Assembly: GCF_022836495.1 (NCBI RefSeq)
Contig: NZ_BQXM01000002.1
Location: 62,001 to 126,000 of the forward strand
DNA length: 64,000 nt
Direction: 5' to 3'
DNA from: Desulforhabdus sp. TSK
GTDB lineage: Bacteria; Desulfobacterota; Syntrophobacteria; Syntrophobacterales; Syntrophobacteraceae
The notes under the pieces were generated by a model that was not told the DNA's origin, did not search any database, and saw only the letters and a program-made list of their open reading frames with translations. Position 1 is the first letter of the stretch. The number at the start of each line of letters is the position of its first letter. The position numbers and the translations under genes were made by a program. Shown here piece by piece: positions 53,297-61,713 of the stretch.

Positions 53297-53367
53297 AGGG
53301 CAGCGTGCCCGCGTTCATCCCCTGCCATGGGGGAATCTGCACAGCGTTGAGCAAAAGGGGAGAAGTC

Positions 53368-54666
53368 ATGGAGTGGGAAAATTCCAAACAGCTTTACGAG
53401 GAGGCGTGCCGATGGATCCCGGGTGGAGTCAACAGCCCCGTGCGATCGGCTCGCGCTGTGGGGATGCATCCTATTTTCATCAAAGAAGCCGGCGGTTGCC
53501 GCCTGGTTGATGAAGACGGCAACACGTACATCGATTATGTGGGTTCCTGGGGGCCTCTCATTGTCGGCCATTCACATCCCTGCGTCGTCGAGGCGGTGCG
53601 CAAGGCTGCCGAGCGTGGGACATCCTACGGCATTCCCACGCGGTTGGAAACCTCCATGGCCCAAAAGGTCGTGGAGATGGTGCCTTCCATGGAGATGGTA
53701 CGGATGGTGAGCTCGGGAACGGAGGCGACCATGAGCGCCATCCGGCTGGCCCGGGGCTACACGGGGCGAAAGAAGATCATCAAGTTCAACGGGTGCTACC
53801 ATGGCCATGGGGATTGCCTCCTGGTGCAGTCGGGATCGGGTGTGGCGACCCTGGGCATTCCAGGGAGTCCGGGCATTCCGGAGGAAATCGTCCGGCACAC
53901 TTTGTCCCTCCCTTACAATCACCTGGATGGGGTCCGGGACGTCATGGAGCGCCTGGGCAGTGAAGTCGCCGCCATTATCGTGGAACCGGTAGCAGCCAAC
54001 ATGGGAGTCGTGCCTCCCCGGCCGGGCTTCCTGGAAGGGCTGAGACAGCTCTGCGACGCACACGGGGCCGTGCTGATTTTCGATGAAGTCATCACGGGAT
54101 TTCGCCTGGCGGCGGGAGGGGCGCAGGAGCGGTTCGGCGTGCTGCCGGATGTGACGTGCCTGGGAAAAATCATCGGCGGGGGGCTTCCCGTGGGCGCCTA
54201 CGGCGGGAAGCGCGAGATCATGCTGAAGATGGCTCCTGCGGGCGATGTCTATCAGGCCGGGACTCTTTCAGGGAATCCACTGGCCATGAGCGCCGGACTG
54301 GCGACGCTCGAGCTTCTCAGCCAGGGGGGCGTGTACGATGCCCTGGAAGAGAAGGGGCGTTACCTGGCAGAGGGGTTGTCCGGAGCCGCCAAAGCGGCTG
54401 AAGTGCCGATGGTGATGCACCGCGTGGGCTCCCTGGGGTGCGGCTTTTTCACGAACGAACCTGTTGTGGATTTCGAGAGCGCCCTGAAGTCGAACACACG
54501 GGCCTACGCTGTTTTCTTCCAGGAAATGTTGAAGGAAGGCGTTTACCTGGCTCCCTCGCAATTCGAGGCGTTCTTCGTGAGCCTGGCCCATGAGAAAAGC
54601 CATCTGGATCGAACGGTGGACGCTGCAGCCCGTGCTTTACGGCGTGTCAAAGAAGAACTTTATTAG
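53368..54666 (+). CDS. hemL: Glutamate-1-semialdehyde 2,1-aminomutase
   Basis: PLP enzyme that converts glutamate-1-semialdehyde to 5-aminolevulinate, the C5 route to tetrapyrroles. The 432 residues match the family: WIPGGVNSPVRSA near the N-terminus, the cofactor-facing region VSSGTEATMSAIRLAR, FDEVITGFRLAAGGAQ, and the Schiff-base lysine in CLGKIIGGGLPVGA near residue 272. The ATG at 53368 has GGGGAGAAG upstream. It follows rng by 71 bases. Tetrapyrroles are needed for cobalamin, haem and sirohaem in sulfate-reducing relatives. Confidence 0.96.
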   Translation: MEWENSKQLYEEACRWIPGGVNSPVRSARAVGMHPIFIKEAGGCRLVDEDGNTYIDYVGSWGPLIVGHSHPCVVEAVRKAAERGTSYGIPTRLETSMAQKVVEMVPSMEMVRMVSSGTEATMSAIRLARGYTGRKKIIKFNGCYHGHGDCLLVQSGSGVATLGIPGSPGIPEEIVRHTLSLPYNHLDGVRDVMERLGSEVAAIIVEPVAANMGVVPPRPGFLEGLRQLCDAHGAVLIFDEVITGFRLAAGGAQERFGVLPDVTCLGKIIGGGLPVGAYGGKREIMLKMAPAGDVYQAGTLSGNPLAMSAGLATLELLSQGGVYDALEEKGRYLAEGLSGAAKAAEVPMVMHRVGSLGCGFFTNEPVVDFESALKSNTRAYAVFFQEMLKEGVYLAPSQFEAFFVSLAHEKSHLDRTVDAAARALRRVKEELY

Positions 54667-54689
54667 CGTGAGCTTTTCCGAAAAAAACA

Positions 54690-54718
54690 TTGACTGACAC
54701 CTGGACCTATGCTAGGTA
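54690..54718 (+). promoter_or_regulatory. Possible promoter of the Fo ATP synthase genes
   Basis: TTGACT and TAGGTA are 17 bases apart, about 30 bases before the atpZ start. The -35 box is good, the -10 box is weak. Confidence 0.3.
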
Positions 54719-54747
54719 CCTGTGTGAACATTTACACGAAGTGGGCC

Positions 54748-54990
54748 ATGAAAGAAGAGAATAAAAAATACTTGCGCCAGATGGCAAACGCCAGCACCGT
54801 CGGCTTCCAGGTGGCTTTCTCCATTTTTATCGGCCTGGGGATCGGCGTTTGGCTGGACAATCGATTCGGAACTTTTCCATGGCTGGCTCTGATCTTCATG
54901 GTCTTCGGAATTGCTGCGGGGTTTCTCAACTATTACCGCTTCGCCGTCAAGCAGCAAAAAGAAGATGAACAGGACCTGAGCAAGAAGTGA
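54748..54990 (+). CDS. ATP synthase-associated protein AtpZ (AtpI-like)
   Basis: A small membrane protein of 80 residues of the AtpZ/AtpI type. It has two membrane helices (about 12-34 and 42-64) with the hallmark FSIFIGLGIGVWLDNRFGT between and around them. Such proteins may help assemble the c-ring or carry Mg for the synthase. The ATG at 54748 is chosen before the polar KEENKKYLRQM segment; an upstream reading adds a Cys-containing leader. The stop overlaps the next start by four bases (GTGA). It begins the Fo group with no F1 genes nearby. Confidence 0.83.
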   Translation: MKEENKKYLRQMANASTVGFQVAFSIFIGLGIGVWLDNRFGTFPWLALIFMVFGIAAGFLNYYRFAVKQQKEDEQDLSKK

Positions 54991-55388
54991 GGGATATCCT
55001 TCCCAGCGAAAAGCTTTTGTGGCGTATCGAGTGGGTGGGTGGCCTTCTTCTGGTGGTGATGACGGCAGGGGCGTGGATTTTTTTCTCGTTGCAGATGGCT
55101 GTCGGAGTATTCCTGGGGGGAGCCATTGCAACCTCGAGCTTTCAAGTGCTCAAGTGGCAACTGAGAAAAGCTTTTCAAACCCCCGGAAAAATCCCTCGGA
55201 AGGGCGGGCTCTTCGCCAGTTATTACGCTCGGTTTTTGGGGACCCTCTTTCTGGTGTTTGTTGTCATGTACTACGGTTGGGCCAATCCTATCGCGTTTGT
55301 GGTGGGCTTGTCGGTGGTCATATTGAGTATCGTTATGGTTGGAGGACTGGAGTATTTGGTGATGTTATCAAAAAGGGGGGACAGTTAG
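54987..55388 (+). CDS. atpI: ATP synthase subunit I family protein
   Basis: A 133-residue membrane protein with about four hydrophobic helices. It resembles the ATP synthase I family, a chaperone of c-ring assembly: a long helix near residue 15-33, GGAIATSSFQVLKWQL, then two C-terminal helices with ARFLGTLFLVFVVMYYGWA. The GTG start overlaps the previous stop, and atpB starts three bases after its stop. Both I-type proteins (this and atpZ) preceding atpB are usual in related bacteria. Confidence 0.82.
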   Translation: MRDILPSEKLLWRIEWVGGLLLVVMTAGAWIFFSLQMAVGVFLGGAIATSSFQVLKWQLRKAFQTPGKIPRKGGLFASYYARFLGTLFLVFVVMYYGWANPIAFVVGLSVVILSIVMVGGLEYLVMLSKRGDS

Positions 55389-55391
55389 CGT

Positions 55392-56111
55392 ATGGAACAC
55401 CCAATTCTTTTCCTGAATATCCTGTTTGGAAAGTTGGGCCTGCCCGTGGTGGGAGCGGAAGAGGCTCATACCCTTTTGGAGCAAGTGCTTCAGCCGCACG
55501 TGACGTATACGTGGCTGGTGATGCTGGTCCTTCTGGTTATCGGCAAGCTTGCGGTGAGCCGCCTGGAAATGGTTCCAGCGGGTGGTCAGAATGTGTTCGA
55601 GGTCGTCATCTCCGGGATCGAGGACTTCATGATCGGGATTACGGGCGAGCATGGTAGATTCGTGTTTCCCCTCATCGCCACCCTGGGCTTCTTTATCCTC
55701 CTCAGCAACTATCTGGGGATGATCCCGGGCTTCTTCGCGCCCACTGCGAACATCAACACGACGGCGGCATGCGCCCTCATCGTGGTGGTTTTCACGCATG
55801 TCATCGGCATTCGGGCTCACGGAGCCAAGTACATCAAGCATTTTATGGGTCCTGTCTGGTGGCTGGTCCCCCTCATCATGCCCATCGAGCTCATCGGTCA
55901 CATCGCCCGCGTACTCAGCCTCTCCATTCGTCTTTTCGGTAACGTGTTCGGCGAAGAGCTGGTGCTCGGGATCCTCTTCTTCCTTGCAGGGCTTTATCTG
56001 GCGCCCCTGCCCATGATGTTTCTGGGGTTGTTCACGGGCTTCATCCAGGCATTCATTTTCTGCCTGCTCTCCATGATGTACTTTGCAGGTGCTCTGGAAC
56101 ATGCCCACTGA
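55392..56111 (+). CDS. atpB: ATP synthase Fo subunit a
   Basis: Membrane subunit of 239 residues that forms the ion half-channels next to the c-ring. The conserved helix carries the essential arginine in SLSIRLFGNVFGEE, and other conserved segments include SNYLGMIPGF and LMPIELIGHIARVLS. About five to six helices are expected. It lies between atpI and atpE in a compact Fo group. The F1 genes (atpHAGDC) and atpF are not in the window and must lie elsewhere. Confidence 0.96.
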   Translation: MEHPILFLNILFGKLGLPVVGAEEAHTLLEQVLQPHVTYTWLVMLVLLVIGKLAVSRLEMVPAGGQNVFEVVISGIEDFMIGITGEHGRFVFPLIATLGFFILLSNYLGMIPGFFAPTANINTTAACALIVVVFTHVIGIRAHGAKYIKHFMGPVWWLVPLIMPIELIGHIARVLSLSIRLFGNVFGEELVLGILFFLAGLYLAPLPMMFLGLFTGFIQAFIFCLLSMMYFAGALEHAH

Positions 56112-56189
56112 TTTGGCGGTTACGGGAAGGCCGTGTGTATAGTGAAGGTTTTATCCACATTTCATTCAACCAAAGCAGGAGGTTATTTC

Positions 56190-56567
56190 ATGTCTAAGAA
56201 AGTTGCATTGCTCACGACGTTGTTGGTACTTGGATTGGCTACGATGGCATTGGCTGCTGACGCAGCTGCTGGTGGCGGCGAGAAGGCTGCAGGCATCAGT
56301 TTCTTCGTGTATTCCGCAGTCGCGGCCGGTTTCGGTATCGCTATCGCAGCTTTCGGCTGCGGTATCGGCCAGGGCATGGCAGTGAAGGGCGCAGTTGAAG
56401 GTATCGCTCGCAACCCCGACTCTTCCGGTAAAGTAACCGTGACCATGCTGATCGGTCTTGCCATGATCGAGTCTCTCTCCATTTACGCTCTCGTCGTTGC
56501 CCTGATCCTCATCTACGCAAACCCTGTCTCCAAGCTGATTCAAGGTTTTGTAGGTCTGGTGAAATAA
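56190..56567 (+). CDS. atpE: ATP synthase Fo subunit c with N-terminal extension
   Basis: Forms the rotor ring. The 125-residue protein has a signal-peptide-like leader (residues 1-24, ending ALAADA), then the two-helix hairpin with [19 protein letters not shown] and the ion-binding carboxylate in [12 protein letters not shown]. Gln in the first helix plus Ser after the Glu resembles Na-type sites, but Leu stands where Na-binding rings have Thr, as in H-coupled cyanobacterial c subunits, so proton coupling is more likely. The ATG at 56190 has AGGAGG eight bases upstream. It is followed by a strong terminator hairpin. Confidence 0.94.
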   Translation: MSKKVALLTTLLVLGLATMALAADAAAGGGEKAAGISFFVYSAVAAGFGIAIAAFGCGIGQGMAVKGAVEGIARNPDSSGKVTVTMLIGLAMIESLSIYALVVALILIYANPVSKLIQGFVGLVK

Positions 56568-56601
56568 TTAAGGGGCTTTGAGCAAGCGAATGGTTCTGTG
56601 C

Positions 56602-56634
56602 ATGCAGGGGTAAGGCTCGATCTTACCCCTGCAT
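56602..56634 (+). terminator. Stem-loop downstream of atpE
   Basis: ATGCAGGGGTAAG pairs perfectly with CTTACCCCTGCAT over 13 base pairs around a seven-base loop, 35 bases after the atpE stop. The following T-run is poor (CCGTTTG), but stem strength supports termination or transcript protection. Confidence 0.6.
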
Positions 56635-56682
56635 CACCGTTTGTCCTCGAAGTTCCTGCACCGGGCCTATTTTTTGGCTCAT

Positions 56683-56704
56683 TAATGTGAATAATCTCAC
56701 ATTA
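56683..56704. promoter_or_regulatory. Palindromic operator candidate upstream of rex (Rex or CRP type)
   Basis: TAATGTGA and TCACATTA are perfect inverted arms with a six-base spacer, 78 bases before the rex start. The core TGTGA-N6-TCACA fits Rex sites, suggesting autoregulation by the NADH/NAD ratio. CRP-family factors share the same half-site, so binding could be by another regulator. Confidence 0.6.
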
Positions 56705-56781
56705 GCGATGCCCTAAAGGCAAAAATGCATGGGTCGACTCTCCTGTTGAACGTCGTTGTCCCAAGATATTGAGGTCTAAGA

Positions 56782-57414
56782 ATGAAATTTGCCAAGATCC
56801 CCATGGCTACCATCAACCGACTTTCGATATACATGCGGACTCTTCAGGATCTGCTGGATGAGGATGTGGATGTCATTTCTTCCGAACGACTGGCCAAGCA
56901 GTGTGGGGTCAATCCGGCCCAGATCCGCAAAGACCTGGCCTATTTCGGCGAGTTCGGCGTGCGGGGAGTCGGTTATCGTGTCAATGATCTGGTCAACCAG
57001 ATCAAGGAGATTCTGGGGCTGCAGCGGCCGTGGAATCTCGCCATGATCGGGCTGGGAAACCTCGGTTCCGCCCTCATCCGCCATGCTAACTTCGTGAAGC
57101 ACGGCTACGTTTTCACTGCAGCCTTCGATGTGGATCCCCAAAAGGTGGGAAAACGCCTGCCCACGGGGCTCATCATCAATCACGTGGATGAGTTGGAAGA
57201 GCTCATCAAAGAGCGTGACGTGCACGTGGGGCTCATTACGACTCCTGCCAGCGAAGCCCAGAGCATTGCCAATCAGCTGGTCCTGGCGGGGATCAACGGC
57301 ATCCTGAACTTCGCACCCGTGCAGATCCAGGTCCCTGACTGCTGCCACGTGGAAAATGTCGACTTTACCATCAAGCTGGATTCCATTGCCTATCATCTGT
57401 CCAGCGGCGTTTGA
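56782..57414 (+). CDS. rex: Redox-sensing transcriptional repressor Rex
   Basis: Dimeric repressor that senses the NADH/NAD ratio and controls fermentative and respiratory genes. The 210 residues have a winged-helix N-terminus (ATINRLSIYMRTL, SSERLAKQCGVNPAQIRKDLAYFGEFGVRGVGY) and a C-terminal Rossmann domain with NLAMIGLGNLGSALI near residue 90 and the NFAPVQIQVPD motif near 178. Length and motifs are standard. A perfect TGTGA-type palindrome lies upstream and may be its own operator. Placed right after the Fo genes. Confidence 0.96.
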   Translation: MKFAKIPMATINRLSIYMRTLQDLLDEDVDVISSERLAKQCGVNPAQIRKDLAYFGEFGVRGVGYRVNDLVNQIKEILGLQRPWNLAMIGLGNLGSALIRHANFVKHGYVFTAAFDVDPQKVGKRLPTGLIINHVDELEELIKERDVHVGLITTPASEAQSIANQLVLAGINGILNFAPVQIQVPDCCHVENVDFTIKLDSIAYHLSSGV

Positions 57415-57415
57415 T

Positions 57416-57458
57416 GCATTCCGGCTGTTGGGGTGCACTGCGGTGTCATGCGGAATGC
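57416..57458. terminator. Stem-loop between converging rex and uvrA
   Basis: GCATTCCG pairs with CGGAATGC across a 27-base loop, in the 51-base gap between two convergent stop codons. No T-run is present, so a shared terminator is only suggested. Confidence 0.35.
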
Positions 57459-57465
57459 CCCTCCA

Positions 57466-60063
57466 TTATGACAAGATGCGGCTCAAATAGTGCCCGGTAT
57501 GGGAGCCCCCGGCTTGCGCCACCTCTTCAGGGCTCCCTGCAGCCACGATGGTCCCGCCCCCTTCCCCCCCTTCGGGTCCCAGGTCGATGACATAGTCCGC
57601 CGTTTTGACGACATCCAGGTGGTGCTCGATCAAGATGACCGTATTTCCAAGGTCTACCAGTCGTTGAAGGATCTGGAGGAGTCGGCGTATGTCCTCGAAA
57701 TGCAGGCCTGTTGTCGGTTCGTCGAGGATGTAGAGCGTTTTTCCTCCCGTTTTTCGGCTGAGCTCCGTGGCAAGCTTGATGCGCTGAGCTTCACCGCCCG
57801 AAAGTGTCGTGGCGGGCTGGCCCAGGCGAACATAGCCCAGCCCCACTTCCAGAAACGCCTGGAGCTTATGGCGAATGGCGGGAAAATTCTCGAAAAATGC
57901 GGCAGCCTCCATGAGCGTCATTTCCAGGATGTCGGCCATGGATTTGCCCTTGATCTGTATCTTCAAGGTCTCTGCGTTATAGCGGCTTCCGCCGCAGAAG
58001 GGGCACGTGACGTAAACGTCGGGCAGAAAAAACATTTCGATGCGCTGCAGTCCGTCGCCTTTGCAGCTCTCACATCGGCCTCCCTTGGCATTGAACGAGA
58101 ACCGCCCGGGACCGTAGCCCAGGGCCCTAGATTCAGGGTGCCTGGAATAAATCTGGCGAATGAGGTCGAATACCCCGGAATAGGTCGCAGGGGTGGAGCG
58201 GGGTGTCCGCCCCAGGGGCGACTGATCGATGAGAACAACCTTCTCGATTCCGTCGGCGTTCTCCAGGTGATCGAAAGGCTCCGGCCTGGCCTTGCTGCCG
58301 TACAGTCTTTGAGCGAGAGCCCGGTGAAGGGTCTGCAGCACCAGCGTGCTCTTGCCCGATCCCGACACGCCGGTGACGCAAACGAGGCGCTTCAGGGGAA
58401 TATGTACGGTGATGTTCTTGAGGTTATGCCCGCGCGCTCCTGCAAGGGTCAATGTCCCGTCGGCGAAAGGCTTCCGGCGGGGCGAAACGGCGATGGATCG
58501 CCGGCCTGTAAGATACTGTGCGGTCAGGGACCGGGAATTTCCCTGCAGGGAATCGGGGGGTCCGGCAAAGAGCACCTCTCCCCCTTGGATTCCGGCACCG
58601 GGGCCCATATCCACCAGGTAGTCGGCCTGAAGAATCGTTTCCCGGTCGTGCTCCACCACCACCATGGTGTTGCCGGCATCCCGAAGACGCAGGAGGATTC
58701 GAATGAGGCGGTCGTGGTCACGGGGGTGCAGGCCGATGCTGGGCTCGTCCAGAACATAGAGAATGCCCGAGAGAGGTGCGCTGACCTGGTGTGCGAGGCG
58801 GATGCGCTGAGCCTCGCCCCCTGAAAGGGTATTGGCGGATCGATCCAGGGTGAGATAGGAAAGCCCCAGCTCTTCAAGGCTTTTGAGACGGAAGAGGATT
58901 TCCCGCCGCAGCCGTTCTGCAATCTGCGCTTCAGCCTCCGTAAGGGATAAATCCGCCAGCCAGCGGTGAAGCTGCGGGATGGAACGCTGAGACACCTCAT
59001 GAATCCCCAACCCTCCCAGGCGCACGAAGCGAGTGACCTGACCGAAGCGGCTGCCCATGCAGGCCGTGCAAATCCATCGGCCCTCCTCGGGGCTTTCATC
59101 ATCCATGTCCCCTTCGTGGCGAGAATCGTCTGAAGAACCTCCCTGAGGTGGCATGGATACGCCATGCTTACCGCGCTTGCGCGAACCGGTTTCTTCCAGG
59201 GGAATGTACCCAAGCCCATTGCATCTGGGGCAAGCCCCCAATGGATGGTGAAAGGAAAAGAGGGCGGGAGACAATTCCGGAGCAGTGAAACCGCATGAGA
59301 GGCAATGATGCGATTCGCTGAAAAGCCTTTCGCCTGACTCCATGCCCACAACCCTCACCACACCGCGTCCCTTCCTGGATGCAAGCTCCAGAGACTCCAG
59401 GAGACGTCCCTGTTGCTCTCTCCTCAGGATGACGCGATCGACGACGACTTCCAAAGTGTAAGAAGGCCGGCGTGGCAGTCGCGGCAAAGGCTCCAGGTCG
59501 TAGACCTGCCCTTCGAAGCGGATGCGTGCGAAGCCGTCCTTCCGGAGCCCGGCAAGGATCCTGGGAAGCTCCTTCTCGGGAGCATTCTCAAGGGGAGCGA
59601 CGATCAGCAAACGGGTTCCTTCAGGCCAGCCGTGAAGGACCTCCTGGCCCATCTGAGGCACGGTGTAGGCCTTTATGGGAATGTCGCATTGGGGACAGTA
59701 GGGCGTTCCCAGGTGAGTATAGAGGAGGCGGAGGTGGTCGTGAATTTCCGTCAAGGTCCCCACAGTGGATCGTGGATTTCTGGGAAGCCCCTTCTGCTCG
59801 ATGGCGATGGAAGGGCTCAATCCCCTGATTTCATCGACTTTGGGGGCGTCGAGCTGGTGGAGAAAGTGCCTGGCGGACGTGGAAAGGGCTTCGATGTAAC
59901 GGCGCTGCCCTTCGGCATACAACGTGTTGAAAGCCAGGGAGGACTTTCCTGACCCACTGACCCCCGTGATGACGATGAGCCGGTTCCGGGGGAGGGTCAG
60001 GTTAACGCCTTTCAGGTTGTGCTGGCGTGCGCCGACGATGACGATGGAGGGATCCTGGTCCAT
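57466..60063 (-). CDS. uvrA: UvrA-type excision repair ATPase, shortened
   Basis: DNA damage sensor of nucleotide excision repair, a tandem ABC ATPase. Of 865 residues, the N-terminal ATPase has GVSGSGKSSLAFNTLYAEGQRRY, a UvrB-binding region is present (about 120-245), zinc cysteines CLSC and CPRC lie near 256-281, and the second ATPase has GVSGSGKSTLV and the second LSGGEAQRIKLA. After C281 only ~50 residues precede the CTACMGSRF motif, where UvrA normally has about 130: the DNA-contacting insertion domain with FEG...ERRY is missing, replaced by a hydrophilic segment rich in Ser, Asp, Glu and Gly. It may be a paralogue; whether a standard uvrA exists elsewhere cannot be seen. Confidence 0.9.
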   Translation of the reverse strand: MDQDPSIVIVGARQHNLKGVNLTLPRNRLIVITGVSGSGKSSLAFNTLYAEGQRRYIEALSTSARHFLHQLDAPKVDEIRGLSPSIAIEQKGLPRNPRSTVGTLTEIHDHLRLLYTHLGTPYCPQCDIPIKAYTVPQMGQEVLHGWPEGTRLLIVAPLENAPEKELPRILAGLRKDGFARIRFEGQVYDLEPLPRLPRRPSYTLEVVVDRVILRREQQGRLLESLELASRKGRGVVRVVGMESGERLFSESHHCLSCGFTAPELSPALFSFHHPLGACPRCNGLGYIPLEETGSRKRGKHGVSMPPQGGSSDDSRHEGDMDDESPEEGRWICTACMGSRFGQVTRFVRLGGLGIHEVSQRSIPQLHRWLADLSLTEAEAQIAERLRREILFRLKSLEELGLSYLTLDRSANTLSGGEAQRIRLAHQVSAPLSGILYVLDEPSIGLHPRDHDRLIRILLRLRDAGNTMVVVEHDRETILQADYLVDMGPGAGIQGGEVLFAGPPDSLQGNSRSLTAQYLTGRRSIAVSPRRKPFADGTLTLAGARGHNLKNITVHIPLKRLVCVTGVSGSGKSTLVLQTLHRALAQRLYGSKARPEPFDHLENADGIEKVVLIDQSPLGRTPRSTPATYSGVFDLIRQIYSRHPESRALGYGPGRFSFNAKGGRCESCKGDGLQRIEMFFLPDVYVTCPFCGGSRYNAETLKIQIKGKSMADILEMTLMEAAAFFENFPAIRHKLQAFLEVGLGYVRLGQPATTLSGGEAQRIKLATELSRKTGGKTLYILDEPTTGLHFEDIRRLLQILQRLVDLGNTVILIEHHLDVVKTADYVIDLGPEGGEGGGTIVAAGSPEEVAQAGGSHTGHYLSRILS

Positions 60064-60100
60064 GGGCTGGAGTTCTGACAGTGCACTGCAGGACCGCCCT

Positions 60101-61138
60101 TCATGGCCGGCCCGGGAGATTCCTGCGGTTTTGAGCGATGGTCGCAGCGAGCTGGATTGCAGCTAAGAGGCTGTGAGGCTGAGCCTTTCCCGTCCCTGCG
60201 ATATCATAGGCGGTTCCGTGATCGACGGAAGTGCGTACGATGGGGAGCCCCAAGGTCACGTTCACCGCATCGTAGAAATGGACGAGCTTGACGGGGATCA
60301 GCCCCTGGTCGTGATACATGGCGATGACGGCATCGAATTCGCCTTCATAGGCACGGTGAAAGAGCGTATCGGGCGAATAGGGGCCGCTCACCCGGCAAAA
60401 GGAATCGCTGAATGAGCGGATGACGGGCTCGATGATGTCGTTTTCTTCGTTGCCGAAGCGTCCCGCTTCTCCCGCATGAGGATTGAGTGCAGCGACCGCC
60501 AGGCGGGGAACGGACAGTCCAAAATCCCTGTGCAGGGCATGTGCCGTGATCTCTATGGTTTGGCGCAGCGTTTCGGGGGTCAGCAGGCGGGGGACATGGG
60601 CAAGGGCATGATGGATGGTGGCGAGGGCTACCCGAAGGCGCGGCCCTGCCAGCATCATCACCACGTGAGGGGTATGGGTCAGTTCCTGGAGAAATTCCGT
60701 ATGGCCGGGAAAAGCAAAGCCGTTCAGGTGCAGGTTGGCCTTGTGGATGGGGCAGGTCACCATGGCGTCGATCTTGCCCTCCATGGCCCAGGAAACGGCA
60801 ATGCGGATGCTTTGGACGATGGAATGGCAGGCCGTCGGTGTCGGACGTCCGTAGTCGATGTCATCGAGGCCCAGGGAGCTCGGTGTTTTGACATAGAGGG
60901 TCCCCTCCTCGGAGAATGCGGGAGCCTCCGAAGGATCCTCCACCGTTTGAATTCTCAAAGGAGCACCCACCAGGTCGATGGCCCTTTGTACAGCCAGCCT
61001 GTCGCCAATGACCAATGGTAAAGCTTCGGAATTGTCTTTCAGCTTGGCAAGAGCCTTGACGATGATCTCAGGTCCAACCCCGCAGGGGTCTCCCAGGGTG
61101 ACGGCAAGGCGTGGCCTCAAGGGCATGCCTGGTGGCAT
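60101..61138 (-). CDS. pdxA: 4-hydroxythreonine-4-phosphate dehydrogenase
   Basis: NAD-dependent enzyme of the DXP-dependent pyridoxal phosphate pathway. The 345 residues include LAVTLGDPCGVGPEII at the start, CPIHKANLHLNGFAFPGHTEFL near residue 133, a metal-binding histidine in HALAHVP, LNPHAGEAG near 215, and IAMYHDQGLIPVKL near 270. The start is the first ATG; an internal ATG four codons in is also possible. It follows the YggL gene by 196 bases and precedes uvrA by 37 on the same strand. PLP is a cofactor of hemL in this window. Confidence 0.94.
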   Translation of the reverse strand: MPPGMPLRPRLAVTLGDPCGVGPEIIVKALAKLKDNSEALPLVIGDRLAVQRAIDLVGAPLRIQTVEDPSEAPAFSEEGTLYVKTPSSLGLDDIDYGRPTPTACHSIVQSIRIAVSWAMEGKIDAMVTCPIHKANLHLNGFAFPGHTEFLQELTHTPHVVMMLAGPRLRVALATIHHALAHVPRLLTPETLRQTIEITAHALHRDFGLSVPRLAVAALNPHAGEAGRFGNEENDIIEPVIRSFSDSFCRVSGPYSPDTLFHRAYEGEFDAVIAMYHDQGLIPVKLVHFYDAVNVTLGLPIVRTSVDHGTAYDIAGTGKAQPHSLLAAIQLAATIAQNRRNLPGRP

Positions 61139-61334
61139 TGGGCATTCCTCGCTGCAGTGTCTTGAAAAGTGTCGATGGAAAATGGGACGACCATCCAGGC
61201 GGAGGCCGGCCGATAGACGATGATAAAAACCACAACATCAGAGTTTATCACCGTCTTCAGCGCGCGTTAGCCAGGGTCCATCAGCGTCCCTTAATATTCA
61301 CCGGAAAAGGATGCTCGTTATAAAACCTTCAAGA

Positions 61335-61667
61335 TCAACTGCCGTACCATGCATCGATGAGGGGACCCACATCAAAGCTTTTCACCTGGGTTTGGGCCTG
61401 GAACCATCCGTTGACCTTTTCCCGGTCTTCTTCCGTGACAGACCCGCGCGTGGCATCGAGAATCACCAGTCCTTCCCAGGAATCTCCGTATCCACCGCCC
61501 CCGAACAAGAGCCCGTTGGCTTCAATGGCTTTGGAGAGGAAGTCGTCCAGCAGTTCATTGCACTTCTCGGCCGGAAGGTCTTGGGCGAATTCGAACCGAA
61601 CCAAGAAACCGAGCTCTTTGAATTCTCCTACGCGAAGCTTCTTTCTCAATCTTTTCTTGCGGCGCAT
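61335..61667 (-). CDS. YggL (DUF469) family ribosome-associated protein
   Basis: A 110-residue protein of the YggL family, which binds the 50S ribosomal subunit in other bacteria. It begins MRRKKRLRKKLRVGEFKELGF, basic and conserved, then has an acidic helical middle (EKCNELLDDFL) and a closing GGGGYGDSWEGLV and VNGWF segment. The reading frame is full length with AAAGGAT upstream of the ATG. It lies between nadA (46-base gap) and pdxA on the same strand. The biological effect in this organism is unknown. Confidence 0.83.
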   Translation of the reverse strand: MRRKKRLRKKLRVGEFKELGFLVRFEFAQDLPAEKCNELLDDFLSKAIEANGLLFGGGGYGDSWEGLVILDATRGSVTEEDREKVNGWFQAQTQVKSFDVGPLIDAWYGS

Positions 61668-61713
61668 GTGTATCCTTTCTTGAAAGTCCTAAAGGTGAGT
61701 TCAAAAACGGCGG

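Noticed and set aside
56190-56567. Sodium-coupled ATP synthase c subunit
   Set aside because: Gln, Glu, Ser and Tyr of the Na site are present, but the key Thr is Leu, as in proton-coupled cyanobacterial c subunits.
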